From Melitaea cinxia (lineage: Eukaryota; Arthropoda; Insecta; Lepidoptera; Nymphalidae): DNA of 64,000 nucleotides. Numbering within the stretch: the stretch's first letter is position 1; each line of letters opens with the position of its first letter. A program made the translations under genes and the position numbers. The notes beneath the pieces were generated by a model, which made no database searches, was not told where the DNA came from, and saw only the letters and a program-made list of their open reading frames with translations. The stretch covers positions 3,801,501 to 3,865,500 of the forward strand of contig NC_059421.1 in NCBI RefSeq assembly GCF_905220565.1. The letters are read 5' to 3'. Shown here piece by piece: positions 34,667-47,900 of the stretch.

Positions 34667-35530
34667 CTAAGGAATTTATATTTAAGCCAAGTGTACATTT
34701 TCTGATTAATATAATTCGAGTACACATCATGCACTCATCGTATAAGCCTAAGCTAGACATTTTCACTCCCAACGCAGAGTTAAATTGGCACGCTTCACTG
34801 TTTTTTCTACTAATAAGTAATGAAACGGCCCGTCACGCACGACATTACTTTCTGAAGAAAACAGTTTGTTATATCAGGTCTTTACCTATGAAATTTCCGT
34901 TACCTATTATTTTAACACTGGATTACATACACCGGAACTATTTGCACTCTCAAAATTTTATTTATTTTATTTATTTATCAATAATATCAATTATTTTTAT
35001 TTATTTATAAATAAGCTCAATTCGTGTCTCTGTTAGATAATGTCGTTCCATAAATGTTTTAGTGTTATTTTTTAATTTGTAATATACATACAAAAAGTAG
35101 TAAAAATATAAATAGTTGTTAAGTTCTTTCATACTTCCCAAGCCCCGGTATTTTCAGAGATCTGTTTACTATGCATAAGGATGAAAACGACGTTGTAACG
35201 TGCTCAAGACGCCGCGGCTCTACGAGATTAGCGCTTATATTTAAATCAAGAACAATTTTCACTTTCTTTTTAACCGTTTAAAAAGTAGCTAAATATAAAT
35301 TTTTGCCAAAATTAACCATTGCAGTAAAATTTCGAGTTTCTGATATCAAATCGAATGCGATAAAAATGTAATCTAAGTAGTAACTGTCACTTTGGCGGTT
35401 ATGGATACAAGCCCTCACTCATCGCAAGATTTGGTCCTGTCGAGAAGCCTTGAATTAATTATAAGCGCGTTTTATAGAATAAATACACATTTTACTGATG
35501 TTGGTTACTTTTGTAAAATTTCAATTTTTT
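34667..35530. other. AT-rich stretch, nothing supported
   Basis: A 93-codon plus frame (34729-35010) ends in a TTTATTTATTT run and has no domain. Confidence 0.45.
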
Positions 35531-36045
<515 letters not shown>

Positions 36046-36524
36046 CGTTTGCCAGCAAAACACAATTATTATTCGAAGTTATTTAATGTTAATAACCGAA
36101 AACATTCAAGAATTTAATGACACTCCATCTAACTCTTTTAGCAGTAGTAGTAGACATAAAAACAGAAACATAAAATTTGATTCAAAACGCTGTAAGTATT
36201 TAAAAAAGGCTTTATCAATCAAATGATCGTTGAGTGCTTTGAAAACATTACAGTTCGTAAAATAAATATTCAGTTTCGGGACTAAACTATCTATTAATCC
36301 AAGAGTTTCAAATTGTTTTTTGATAAAATAAATGTTTTTCTAGCTGAACAATAACGCAATATTTTAATCTATCACTGATTCTGTTGAAATTAAATTTAGA
36401 ACTCAAAGGACATATAATATACAAATTACAAATATTATTTACCAATATTTTATTTTGCAAAAAAATTGTCGTGACATTTATTTATTAATTTTTTAAGATG
36501 TATTTGATTATAAGAATTGAAGAT
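36046..36524. other. AT-rich spacer, nothing seen
   Basis: No recognised feature. Confidence 0.45.
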
Positions 36525-36592
36525 AGTCAAATTGTTTTATGGGTCAAATTGTTGCCTGAAATAAAGAATTATTATTATTATTATTATTATAT
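36525..36592 (+). mobile_element. LINE-type 3' terminus with (ATT)n
   Basis: TTGCCTGAAATAAAG followed by (ATT)n is similar to 29426-29468. It is a probable 5'-truncated tail. Confidence 0.45.
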
Positions 36593-36755
36593 CATTAATT
36601 TAAAATGTAAATTGACATACCGGTAATTATATTACTGACAGACTTATTTTGAACGTATTTAGTATAAGCCGAGATTCATTATTTTACTAATTAATGGTAA
36701 CTTGATTGGATAGTTATCCTATAACCCGCAGAGGGGTGAATAAAGCTTCGAACTT

Positions 36756-36865
36756 AGTGACAGCTGCTTTGGTAAAGTGGCGCGTGAAGGCGCTGGTTGC
36801 AGGTTCGATTCTTGCCTGGAGTAAATATTAGTATTTGTAAAAATATTTCTTGGCCGTCTGGTCTA
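36756..36865 (+). repeat. tRNA-derived SINE, third family
   Basis: TTGGTAAAGTGGCGCG serves as an A-box-like region and GCAGGTTCGATTCTTGCC as the B box. TATTAGTATTTGTAAAAATATTT follows and is shared in form with 56291-56410. The cloverleaf is incomplete, so this is not a functional tRNA gene. Confidence 0.65.
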
Positions 36866-37206
36866 TTTGTCAATAGTTATGAAGTGACATATAAAAACAC
36901 AGTCGAATTGAGAGCCTCCTCGTTTTTTTTGAAGTCGGTTAAAACAGACTTGTATCTTAGAATAAAAACAATTTGTATTTGAATCGAGTTGTGTAGATTC
37001 TCGCGATATAACATTTATATGTAAATGCTGACATAACATATTAGCAAGTGTGTGTGTGAGAGGGTGAAACACGAAGACCTTGGTGCGATATTGGAATATT
37101 TTTATATAGATATATATGTAAGTGCTTTGAATGGTTTTGTTGAGAACTTGTGACTGTGAGAACGTTTGTTTGTACTTGATGTGTTTATTCTGATGGTAAA
37201 TTTTTG

Positions 37207-37212
37207 TATATA

Positions 37213-37246
<34 letters not shown>
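37207..37246. repeat. (TA)n microsatellite, interrupted
   Basis: About 40 bp of TA with one TG interruption. The 133-codon minus frame running through it has Tyr-Ile runs and is not a gene. Confidence 0.9.
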
Positions 37247-37250
<4 letters not shown>

Positions 37251-38637
37251 AAAACATGAAGCAAAAACTTTGTACCCCTTTTTACGAAAATGCGCGGACG
37301 GTGGAGTATGAAATTTCGTACACTTAAAGTTTATATAAAGAAGGAGTGTAGAACGTTAATATTATTTTAAAATTATGCTTAAATATATATTACATTTAAA
37401 AAAACATTACTCACACTACCGTGTAATTGATACACACACGCATATTATACTCTTGTTGATTGTCAAAGTCTGTAGTGAAATTGTTTTTTTTTTAAAAAGG
37501 TTCTTTCTTTTCATAATTTTTTTGTTTTCTTTAATTTAAACTTTTAATTATGGTCGAATTTCAACCTCTGGGCGACCACTGGTATTTTATAAATGCTTCT
37601 ATAGTTAAAACATAAACGTTGTTCGATTTTACGCCTACGCAATACATTACTGCTCAAAACGCCTCGCTTACGTTTTTTGATTGGCACTTACGACTTTTTA
37701 CAAGAGACTGGGATCGTGGTAGAGAAAATTACAACGGCCTACCTTCCTTCGACTTTTTAGAAGTTTAATTTCTGCTGTGTGTGAATTCCACACATACTTT
37801 TTTATTTACGCACATTAAAAACGTACCTATCATTAAAAAAATATTAAACCTATGAACGGTAACAGTCTGAAATAGAGACATCCTTAAAAAGATTTAGCGA
37901 TAGACTCAGTAGTTGCCTGTAATATTAAAAACAAAAGTTTGCTATGAATACGATTATAAGACGAAATAAAACATTTTGCATCTAATGTTAATCTGTGTGC
38001 AAAACATTTATCAGGATCGGCCACCTGTCGCTGAGATTGTTTACGCAAATCGAGTCATTAATATTACGGAAAAAGCTGAGTAAGAACTGAGTATTATTTG
38101 AGTTAACGCTAATAATAGTAGTCATCACAGAGGTCTATCGACGGGTGTGACTGATGAGAACAAACTAAATCTGTGGAAAACAAATAAACATTTTAATGAT
38201 CATAATCATACGTATCATTCATTATACTAAGGTATAGAAAGTAGAAAATATCGATTAGAAATGTCCTAACTTTTATGAATTCAGCAAGTTCCAAGTTTTA
38301 TTCAATTGCTTTATTAAGTGTAAAACACACAAACTTTTATAAATACTTAAATTTTTGTACCGGTAAATATTTTACATCAGCACTTTTCCTTACAAAAAGA
38401 TAATAGTTTTAATATTGAATTTTTTTTTCGCAGGCAGCATCAGTGAAGTCTGAACTTAACGTGTAATCAGTAAAATAATTAGACGAAAGTCATTTAATAA
38501 TGTTTTAAAGGGAAATTGATATAAAAAATTTTATCTAGAGGTACAGTTTTCGAGTATAACACTGTGTAAGTACCCACAAATTATATTTTAAAAAATCAGC
38601 TACCTTTTTTTTAATCTGAATATTGAGAATAAATTAA
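37247..38637. other. AT-rich stretch, nothing supported
   Basis: No gene, RNA or recognised repeat. Confidence 0.5.
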
Positions 38638-38876
38638 TTTTTTTTTTTTTTATTATATAAACTTTATTTATACAAAATATTATACATATTTACAATTCAC
38701 AACTTAAGAACTAAATATTTACAGATAGTTTTGGTATAAATCATGTCCGCGTGGAATTGTGCCAAGAATGCTGGCAGCATTTCCCCGTTAAAACGCTATG
38801 CCGATTCTCAGGGCAAAAAATGCACCAGCCCTCTTGTCACCAGTGGAGGCAATAAGGCGAGGTGTTATCTCATTTA
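38638..38876 (-). mobile_element. Retroelement 3' end with poly(A), minus strand
   Basis: On minus a frame reads IASTGDKRAGAFFALRIGIA, an in-frame stop, then RGNAASILGTIPRGHDL. A 3' UTR with an AATAAAG signal and an oligo(A) (T run at 38638-38650 on plus) follows. This C-terminal motif is familiar to me from lepidopteran non-LTR elements, but I cannot name the clade. It is a decayed fragment. Confidence 0.55.
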
Positions 38877-39464
38877 AAAAATTAAAAAAAATAAATAATA
38901 AACAAATAATAATAATTAAATAATAAAATAATAATAATATAATAATTTAATTAAAATTAATTTGAAATTTATTTCAACACGATGTACACCTCGCCTCACA
39001 AACTCATAAGCAAACAATAAGTTATATTTTTTATATCTTTTCTTGCAGTTGAAAATTTTATCGTACACATGAAACTGTTCTGTTACGAATAGTCAATATT
39101 TGTATTATTCGCTTTGTTTGCCATGTTCATACGTGTTCGCAACAAAGGAGCTTACTGCGCTTTAAATTTAGTTTATTTTACGATGTTTGTTACTATTTGT
39201 ACTTTTATTGTAAAGTATTGTTACGTGTACAGACAATCAAAGTTGTATAAACTTAGTTTTCAAGTGATTTTAGAAACACAGTAGTACCTATGAGTGACAC
39301 TGGCATACACATTTTTTGGAACGAAATTCCTTATGGGGTGTTACGGAGGGATATTTTAGCTGACAAAAAACGTCCGTAACGTTAAAAAAAGCGTAAGATC
39401 TTCATGTATAGTCTTTGTATGATGGCTATACAGTGTTTAATGTATAGTCTTTTTTATATATTAC
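38877..39464. other. AT-rich spacer, nothing seen
   Basis: A simple AAT-rich tract occurs at 38884-38960; otherwise nothing. Confidence 0.45.
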
Positions 39465-39700
39465 TAGGTTATCAAACAAGCGTTCGCCTCGCCTGATATA
39501 CGTAGTAAGCGATTATCGTAGCTTATAGACGGCTGCAACTATTCCCAAGTCCCCCAGGAGCTCTGGTCACCTTACTCACCAACAGGAACACAATACTGCT
39601 TGAAAACAGTATTATTTGGCTACGATTTTCTGTAAGTTCGAGGTACTATCCCAGTCGGGCTGCTCCATTTTTTGAGCAGGAAAGAACCGTGTCCCGAATT
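39465..39700 (+). repeat. SINE-like family C copy, internally deleted
   Basis: Shares ends and the CAATACTGCTTGAAAACAG block with 25470-25742 but lacks the central segment between the CTGCAAC and CCCCCAGGAGC blocks. It has GAGGTACTATCCCAGTCGGG at the site equivalent to the R1-clade insertion. Confidence 0.75.
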
Positions 39701-42284
39701 GGGATATGGTGCGTCCATTAATGAATCGCATACTAACGCACATGAGTTAACAAGTACATTCATTATAACCCAACATTGGTGACTTAATTGTCGCTATTAA
39801 GATTTATCAATACTGTTAAATCTTAAAAATATGTCACCCACTTCTTTTGATAGAGGTTCTATTGGCTGTGTCAGATGCCTTACATACTCTAAGTACCAAA
39901 TATTAGTTGCTATGTGAATGCAACAGCCTACGGTTCGAACCCCATTTTCGCAGGAGCTATAGAAGAATTTTATTGAGTATTTTCCTTCCCTGATTTTATC
40001 TCAGGACGTAAACATATTAATAATTAATAGCACTGTCATATTTTACAGATAAATTACAGGCGATATTTTTACAAAGAAAATGGATTTCTGCCACCCTAAT
40101 ATAACGCAGTCGGTTTTTTTGCTTACACAGTATGTTCACTGCATACGCGCATAAGAACGATATACTCTATGCACTATGTAATGATATATAAGGTACTTCG
40201 GTACTCGTTATGGCCCAGAACACGTACTATCCGAGATCGACGGATCTTTTCTATTATGCCCTACCTCAGTTAAACATACTAGTATTTGCCAATATATACT
40301 GGCATATATTAACTATCTTTCTGCCAAATTTCAAGCTTGTAACATAAAAAAAATTAAAGACTTTCATACAAATTTGTAAGAACCCTTAGACCCATTTAAT
40401 CCGACCCTATCGAAAAGTCGTTCTTAGTGGACGTTTATTAACTATAACAATCTTAAGCGTTATATGATATATTTGCTTCGGGGTAACGGTACTGTACAAA
40501 AACAACACCATCTATTAAACACTGACAGGACATGACATCTGGTGTACATGTATAGTTTATCTTCGAGATTACTCAGGAAAAAAGGAAACTTGGAAATATA
40601 ATAGTATAAGATCTTAAGCTTTATAAATTTGGTCTAGATGACAATTATAGTATTTGTAACTTCATTATATCTCAGACTTATTAAAACTTCTCACTTTTGT
40701 GCACTAAAATTGCAACGAAAGAAAATTTACTCTATTTTTGGCTTTCAAATATGCAGCATTCACACAATTTCGAATTCACAATTAGTGCTGAAAACATCGC
40801 ATGTGGCTTTTTCCAATCACCTAAATGCCGCACGACGGTTGTGTCTACCCACCTAGGAATTTAATTTATTTATGTGTCGACCAACATTAGTTGCGCACCG
40901 CGAAATACACGGGAATCTATTTGATTAATTACATTATGCAAGCGGCCATGGCTTTCAAGATGACCTTTCAGCAAAGCCTAACTTGATATATTATTACGAT
41001 CAGAATGATACCTTCTGAAATGTACGATGTTAAATCAAGTGATGTTAGCAGAAGGTTATAGTTATTTGTTTGACAATATTCCAGTACCGTGTCTCGTTCA
41101 AACACAACGTAATTTAAAAAATTTAAATAGTTTGTAGTAACTTGTAAATCGAATAAAACTTACGTAACAATGTATCCAAATTCAGCCTATCTATAATTTT
41201 GTAACACAAAACATTTTTGCTCTTTATATGAAGTAGGTACATAATAAACACAAAGACTATAAACAAAATATTACTTTCACATTTTCAATTTACCTAATAC
41301 TGGACCAAACAAACCAACCCTTATTAAGACAATTTAGCAACCGCAGCAATATGAAAAATTAATGTTTTAAATACTTTCCTCCGATATTCACGAATACATC
41401 CGATTTAGAAAGATAACGCGTACCTGTAAACGTTTAGCAAATATCAACGCAAATAGGATTATGTGAACTAGATTAGAATGTCGTTCCTATTTTGGACATA
41501 TACGCCCATTTAATGTGGTTTCTATTCAGTTCAATTAAGTTCAACGTGATAAATTTTGAGATTAAGCTCGGCTAATATCGCGTGATGCAAACAGTTTAAT
41601 TAGTATCATTCAAACATTGAAAATACAAAGACAAAGAGATGATTAATTTCCCACTCTGTGATATTCAAATACAAACCTCCATTATTTACTCTGGTCTAAT
41701 CAATATCATATATATCATCATTGTTTCCAGATTCTATGAAATATTTCAAGAAGGATTGATCAGTCAAATTTTATTGTTATATCTTTTTAGAAATTCAATT
41801 AAATCAGCAATGCTTGATGTTGCTGAAACTTTGAGTGAATAAAGTAGTTTTGTGGTTTTGTGCAACTGTTTAAAAAAAAAACTGCAATTTAAACTTACAA
41901 AATGCACCACTCGTGCGAAAATGTGGCGTGGCGCCAGGAACAACCTGCACTTAATTAATTTTGTAAATAGGTTGGGGTTTTTAGTAATTAAGCTTTCGTG
42001 TGGATTAAATTTTAAAAGACAAACATATGTTTAAAATGTTTAGCTAAATTAGCTAAATTATAATTAGCTAAATTATTATTTGTCATACGTTATTGAAAAT
42101 AAAAAATATGTATGGCTAAAAAATATAAAAGTTATTTGTAGCATAATTGAAAGCGCATTTATCACTTGAGAATGGTTCAGCAGAATTAGATTTATTATTA
42201 TAAATAAAAATCTATATTTTATATATATTATATAGATTAATAAATAAAAATCGTGATTATTGTCAAGCGACGCATGATCTTTCG
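39701..42284. other. Long AT-rich stretch, no supported feature
   Basis: I see no gene. Frames of 60-72 codons (40638, 41639, 41852) have AT-driven composition. A TTCTATTATGCCCTACCTC segment near 40248 may be a relic of the family C tail. Confidence 0.45.
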
Positions 42285-42425
42285 CTTCAGCATATCCCAC
42301 TGCTGAGTATAGGTTTCTCTGCCCACGTAGGAGAAAAAGGGTTTGTCAAGTTCGGGGATCGAAACCGCAACCGCCAGCACAAGAGCCACAGACCAGTACT
42401 GTGACCGTTGTGCCAACGCGTCGTC
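42285..42425 (-). repeat. SINE family A, internally deleted
   Basis: The tail (CCCACTGCTGAGTATAGG) is joined to the head (GGGGATCGAAACCGCAACC) with the whole centre missing. This gives a ~140-bp short form. The 72-codon minus frame here is an artefact. Confidence 0.72.
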
Positions 42426-42903
42426 ATGACGTAAACTACTGAAATTATTGTTCACACTAATATTGGAAGAACAAACGGTTCGTTTACTTATTTTTCTTCA
42501 TTAACACGCCAATCCCACGATAAAGAGTACCTATTTGGTAGTTTGTACATTATAATAAATTTCCTAAAACGTTCGTAATGTATATAAATTCAGAAAATTT
42601 TCTACAAAACGTATAATAATAACCGTTTATGGCTACGAATATACTGTGTTTGGAATACAATCTTGGCCTTGAATACTGAGCTTCGCTTCATTACCCACGT
42701 TGAGAGGGCTCGTATTCGCCTGTAGTAGCTAACAAAACATTTTCCTTAATTTGTACGTTGTAACGTCGTCGTCATATCATGGTTTGCACTCACATGCACA
42801 CTGTGAGTGTAAGCGAAAAGTTCTAAGAGTCATTGCAAAGGCAATTTTATTATTAAATAGTTATCTCTTCCTAATGATACCAAATTTCTTTAAAAATATA
42901 ACT
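42426..42903. other. Spacer, nothing seen
   Basis: No recognised feature. Confidence 0.45.
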
Positions 42904-43052
42904 AGGTTCGCAAAAAAGCTTAGAGCTCACCCGATGGTTGGCGATTACCGTAGCTCATAGACGCCTGCAACACCAAAAGCATCGCATCGCATTGATAGTA
43001 CAGTATTATTTAGCTGGATCTTCTGTAAAGTTGAGTGAGGTACTACTACCCC
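42904..43052 (+). repeat. SINE-like family C copy, left part, split by LINE
   Basis: AGGTTCGCAAAAAAGC to GAGGTACTACTACCCC is the left portion of a family C repeat. The right portion resumes after the LINE at 48335-48404. The 14-bp GGTACTACTACCCC at 43039-43052 is the left target-site copy. Confidence 0.85.
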
Positions 43053-43209
43053 CCCGGGGGAGTCCCCAAGTGTTTGATAAGTACGTCCTCGTCGTCTCCC
43101 CTGGACCCCGTCCTGACCCCGGTAACGCAGGTGGCAGGCGGGTGACTGAACCTTGCAAACTATACTTGGTGATCGATTGTTGTGTGCGCTTCACGAATAT
43201 TTTGACGTG
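43053..43209 (+). other. 5' UTR of the R1-clade LINE
   Basis: Begins CCCGGGGGAGTCCCC, a GC-rich dyad at the very 5' end, and runs to the first in-frame ATG at 43210. No TATA-like box is seen. An internal promoter is expected for non-LTR elements but is not demonstrated. Confidence 0.6.
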
Positions 43210-44972
43210 ATGCTGTTGCGATCCCGTACCAAAGGCCCTTCTCAGGGCCAAGCCGACGGCCCTTCTCAGGGCCAACCCAACGGCCCTTCTCAGGGCCAAA
43301 CCCAAGGCCCTTCTCAGGGCCAACCCCAAGGCCCTTCTCAGGGCCAACCCCAAGGCCCTTCTCAGGGCCAAGCTGAGGCCGACCGTCGTTTGGACGAGTC
43401 GAACGTCGAGTCTGACCTCGAAATGGACGTATCTATTAAGGGCTCTTCTCAGGGCCGTACCGAGGCGAAGAAGCGATCGTCCTCCTCCGTTTTCTTCGTG
43501 GGTTCGGACACGGAGACGGAGGAGACGGAAGTCTCGAAAACTGTCACTGCCAGGCGTGGGAGGCCGTCGGGCTCGAAAGCAGGCTCGAGTTCAAGGGCAA
43601 AATTTTTAAAATCTGCTCCGGCGACTGTTTTCGATGATTTGGAGGCTGTACTGCGTGGCAGGCAGTCCGATTCCCTCTCTCTCGAACTCCGATTTCCTCT
43701 GGAAACGAGTCCGATTACCTAGCGGCGTTGGATACCAGCGCATTAAATGCGCAGGAGCTGCGGGCGCGCGCAGGTGAGGGCCTTGCCTGCATTATAGAGG
43801 TTGCCAAAAAGTCCGGCAACCTCAAGGGGGAGTTTGTGGCCCGAAGAGGTCCGCCAAGACTCTTACCGAGGTGGTTGACGCGCTCTCGAGCCGAAGCGAA
43901 GCCGAGGAGTCGAGGCGGTTGAGAACTGAAAATCGCCGCCTCAAACTGGAAGTGGAGGCCTTGAAGGTGGAGGTCAAAGCGTGGCGGCGTGGCGTCACCG
44001 AGGCCAGGACTGATGCGGTTGCGGCTACTACCGCCGCTGCCACCGCTACTGATGCCGGAGCGCGAACGCAGTCTACACCCTCGCTGGGTTTAGAGCTGGT
44101 CGAGGAAATAAGATCCTTGACCTGCTCACTCGGTGACAGGCTTAATACCCGGCTAGCGGGGATCGAGGCCCGTCTGCTGCCGGCCCAGACATCGTGTCCT
44201 ACACCGAGGGCAAAGGTAGTGGCATCCGCACCACCTAAGACGTCACCTGCACCAACCGTCCGACCAAATCCGTTCCCGGCAGACGGCCACGGGGGCGAGA
44301 ATGCTGGAGATCTCCGGCTCTGAAAGCAATGCGAAGGCGGACAGGCTTGCGGAATCGCTTCGTGGAGCCCTGTCTGGGGTGGCGAATATCGTCAGGCCCG
44401 TCAAATCTGCGGAGGTGCGGATTTCGGGCCTGGACGAGACGGCCCCTAAGGAGGGAGTGGCAGCGGTGGTCGCCAAAGCAACGGGAATTGACGTCGGGCT
44501 CGTAAAGGCCGGAGCGTTACGCTCCGGTTTCTATGGCACGAGCTCCATCGTGGTCTCCTGCCCGATTTCGGCAGCGAAAACGCTGACCGAAAAGGGCAGG
44601 CTACTGATCGGATGGAGTTCAGCACGCGTGACGGCTCTGGAGGCACTGCCCATGCGCTGCTTCAAGTGCATGGGGCTGGGCCACACGCGCCCTCAGTGTC
44701 CAGCGTCGGCGGACAGGGGTGACCTGTGCTTCCGATGCGGACGTGCAGGCCACAAGGCAGCTGCGTGTGAAGAGGTCACCCCGCGCTGCGCTATTTGCGC
44801 GGAGTCCGGCAAGCCCTCCGACCACAGGATGGGCGGTCGTAGGTGCAAGCCTGCGACGATAAAGTGTAGATCCGCAGGGGCCCGGGCCACCCCAGCGGCT
44901 GCGAGCCAGATCGGCAAGGAGGTGGTCGTCCCTTCGGTGGCGGACGGTGAGGAGGTTGTGATGTCTGAATAG
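43210..44972 (+). pseudogene. LINE ORF1 (gag-like RNA-binding protein), frame-broken
   Basis: I place the start at ATG 43210; an upstream TTG in the same frame is less likely. The protein begins with six 8-residue repeats (GPSQGQ plus two residues), then an acidic, Ser-rich stretch. A coiled-coil-like region rich in Glu, Arg and Leu lies at about 43880-43985. A conserved C-terminal half starts near 44300 and ends with three zinc knuckles (CFKCMGLGHTRPQC, CFRCGRAGHKAAAC, CAICAESGKPSDHRMGGRRC) at about 44658-44850. The reading frame changes near 43680-43710, 43840-43860 and 44265-44300, while the protein's character continues across each break. In R1-clade elements ORF1 binds the element RNA. 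The stop (TAG, 44970-44972) lies one base before the ORF2 ATG. Breaks may be real or sequencing indels. Confidence 0.85.
43228..43372 (+). repeat. 24-bp minisatellite coding GPSQGQ repeats
   Basis: Six tandem units of GGCCCTTCTCAGGGCCAA plus six variable bases. Each unit is itself a dyad: GGCCCT/AGGGCC around TCTC. An isolated seventh SSQGR-like unit occurs near 43442. Confidence 0.92.
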
Positions 44973-44973
44973 T

Positions 44974-47900
44974 ATGGACCAGATCAGACATCACAACTTC
45001 CTCCAGGCGAACCTGAACCACTGCGCCCAGGCCCAAGATCTGCTCATGCAGACCTTGGCGCAGTGGCGCATAGACGTGGCAGTGGCGGCGGAACCGTACT
45101 TCGTTCCTAGCTCACACCCTTGTTGGGCTGCGGACCTGAACGGCACCGTTGCCATTGTGAGTCGATCCAATGACGGCAGCCTCCCCTTCTCAGTCGAAGA
45201 GAGGGGACCCGGGTACGTGGTGGCCAAGTGGGGAGAGTATGCTGTGATGGGCGCATACTTCTCCCCCAACAAAACCGTAGCGGAGCTGGAGGTCTTCTTA
45301 GACCTCCTAGTCGCTGCGGTTGGAAGACAGGCACCACGTCAGGTCGTCCTCCTCGGCGACCTGAACGCCAAGGCCCGGGACTGGGGCAACCCTTTCACTG
45401 ACTCTCGTGGGGAAGTGGTCAGGGAGTGGGCAGTCACTGCGGGCTTGACCCTGTTAAACACGGGGTCGGCCCACACGTGCGTGCGACACAACGGGGGGTC
45501 CGTGGTGGACGTATCGTTCGCTTCCCCATCCATCGCCGCACGTGTGCAAACTTGGAGAGTGCTGTCGGAGGTGGAGACTCTCTCGGATCACAAGTACGTG
45601 AGGTTCGAGGTTTCCACCTCCCACAGCCGAGGTGCGCCTCGGCACGCGGTGTTGCAATTTCCGCGCTGGGCCGTCACCCGCCTCGACGTGGAGTTGGCGA
45701 AGGAAGCGGCGATCGTCCAATTGTGGTCCGCTACTCCTATGCACCTGGAGGTAGACATTGCGGCGGACCACTTCCGCGATGCGGTGACGGCCGTGTGCGA
45801 CGCGGCCATGCCGAGGTGCCGGCACCGTCCCGAACGCCGCGGGGTCTATTGGTGGAGCTCGGAGATCGCGGAACTCCGAGCCGCCTGCACAGCGGCAAGG
45901 CGACCTTACGGACATTGTAGGAGGCGACGCCACGGCCGGACAGACGAGCAGATGCCAGCCGTGGAGTTGGAGGTCGAACGCCAGCTGGCCATCGTCAAGG
46001 CCAAGTCACAAGCCTTCAACGAAGCCCTGGCGAGCCTCGACAGGGATCCATGGGGGCGTCCGTACAAGGCTGCCCGGAAAAACTTCCGGCACCAGACGCC
46101 CCCGGTCGCCGAGTCGTTGGACCCCGTGGTCCTAAACAGGGTGTTGGGCGGGCTTTTCCCCGCAAGAGACCCCAACCACATCCCCCCGCTCATGGACGTT
46201 TCCCCTCTCGTCGAGGAGCTAGACGAGGGCTCCATCGCCCTCCAGGAGATGGGTGATCGGCTTCAGGAGTTGTTCAGCGCTTGCCTCGCCTCTGGGCGAT
46301 TCCCGAAGCCGTGGAAGAAGGGACGGCTGTGCCTGTTGCGGAAGGAGGGGCGACCCGTCGACTCGCCCTCCGCATACAGGCCCATCGTCCTGCTGGATGA
46401 CGTGGGCAAACTCCTGGAGAGAGTTGTGGCTTCCCGTGTCGTCCGGCACCTGGAGGGAACTGAGCCCGGGTTATCCGAGGCCCAGTACGGATTCAGAGCG
46501 GGGCGGTCCACATTAGACGCCCTGCTCTGGCTTAAAAGATGGACGCAGGCGGCGGTCCGCGACGGGAAGAAGGCGTTGGCTGTCTCGCTTGACATCGCCA
46601 ACGCCTTTAACAGCCTACCACACGCGACGATACTGGAGGCACTCCGCTACCACCGGGTGCCTCTGTATCTGCGGACGCTGCTTGGCGACTACCTCCAGGG
46701 TCGCGAGGTCCTATTGCTAGGGCGCGACGGTCTGCGGCGACGTCGTGTCTCGTGCGGAGTTCCACAGGGGTCAGTGCTGGGACCGCTCTTGTGGAACATC
46801 GGCTACGACTGGGTGCTTCGGGGCACGTTGCCCGCAAGTGTGCGGGTCTCGTGCTACGCCGACGACACCCTAGTCGTGGCTAAAGGAAGGGACCTCGCGG
46901 AAGTAATGCGGTTGGCCACGGCTGGCGCAACACTTGTGGTCGGCCGTATACGAGCCCTGGGGCTGGAAGTCGCCCTGACGAAGACCGAGGCCCTACTGTT
47001 CCATGGGCCTCGAGGGGGACCCCGTCCAGGTACTCGGGTGACTGTGGATGGGGTTTCGGTCCGGGTGAGGACCCAGCTGAGGTACCTGGGTCTCACCCTG
47101 GACGGGAGGTGGGCTTTTGGGGCTCATTTTGCAGAGCTAGCCCCAAGAGTCGTGAAAGCCGCCGCCTCACTGGGAAGGCTGCTGCCGAACGTGGGTGGTC
47201 CGAGTGCCCATTGCCGTCGGCTGTACTCCGAGGTCATCCGGAGTATGGCCATGTACGGGGCACCCATCTGGGCGGACGCCCTCGGTCGCGCCAACAAAAT
47301 CCAGCTGCGACGGCCGCAGCGGGTCATCGCGACGAGGGCGATACGCGGTTACCGGACGGTGTCCTGGACGGCGGCGTGCGTGCTGGCCGGCGATCCCCCC
47401 TGGGAACTGCAGGCGGAGATCCTCGCCGAAACATATCATTTTGTGGCGGCGAGGAGATCCCGGGGAGAGTCTCCTACGTGGGAGGAGCTCGCACGCATGC
47501 AGAGGCTGGCGCAGGACACCCTGTTGCGGCGGTGGACGGAGGACTTGGCTTCGCCAGTCCCCGGGCAGTGGACGGTGGACGCAGTGAAGCCGGTCCTCCG
47601 GAAGTGGGTGAGGCGGCGGTTCGGGCCGCTGACCTTCCGTCTGGTGCAGGTGCTTTCCGGACATGGGAGCTTCGGTAAGTACCTGCACCAAATCGCGAGA
47701 CGGGAGGCGACTCCAGCCTGCCACGAGTGTGGAGCGCTAGAAGATACGGCGCTCCACACGCTGGAGGCGTGCGACACCTGGGAACCGCAGCGGCGCACGC
47801 TTTCAGCGGTTCTCGGACGGGATCTCTCGCTGCCGAGTGTCGTAAAGGCCATGCTTGACAGCGAGAGATCGTGGCAGGCGGTGGTCTCCTTCTGCGAAGA

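Noticed and set aside
36863..37264. 133-codon minus-strand frame
   Set aside because: Runs through a TA microsatellite and is rich in Tyr, Ile, Thr and Gln as expected from simple sequence.
43228..43372. CRISPR-like array of 24-bp units
   Set aside because: Units are contiguous with no spacers and lie in frame within LINE ORF1; they form a minisatellite.
45426..45933. Frames of 159-164 codons on both strands inside ORF2
   Set aside because: Overlap the AP endonuclease coding region in other frames; no independent motif.
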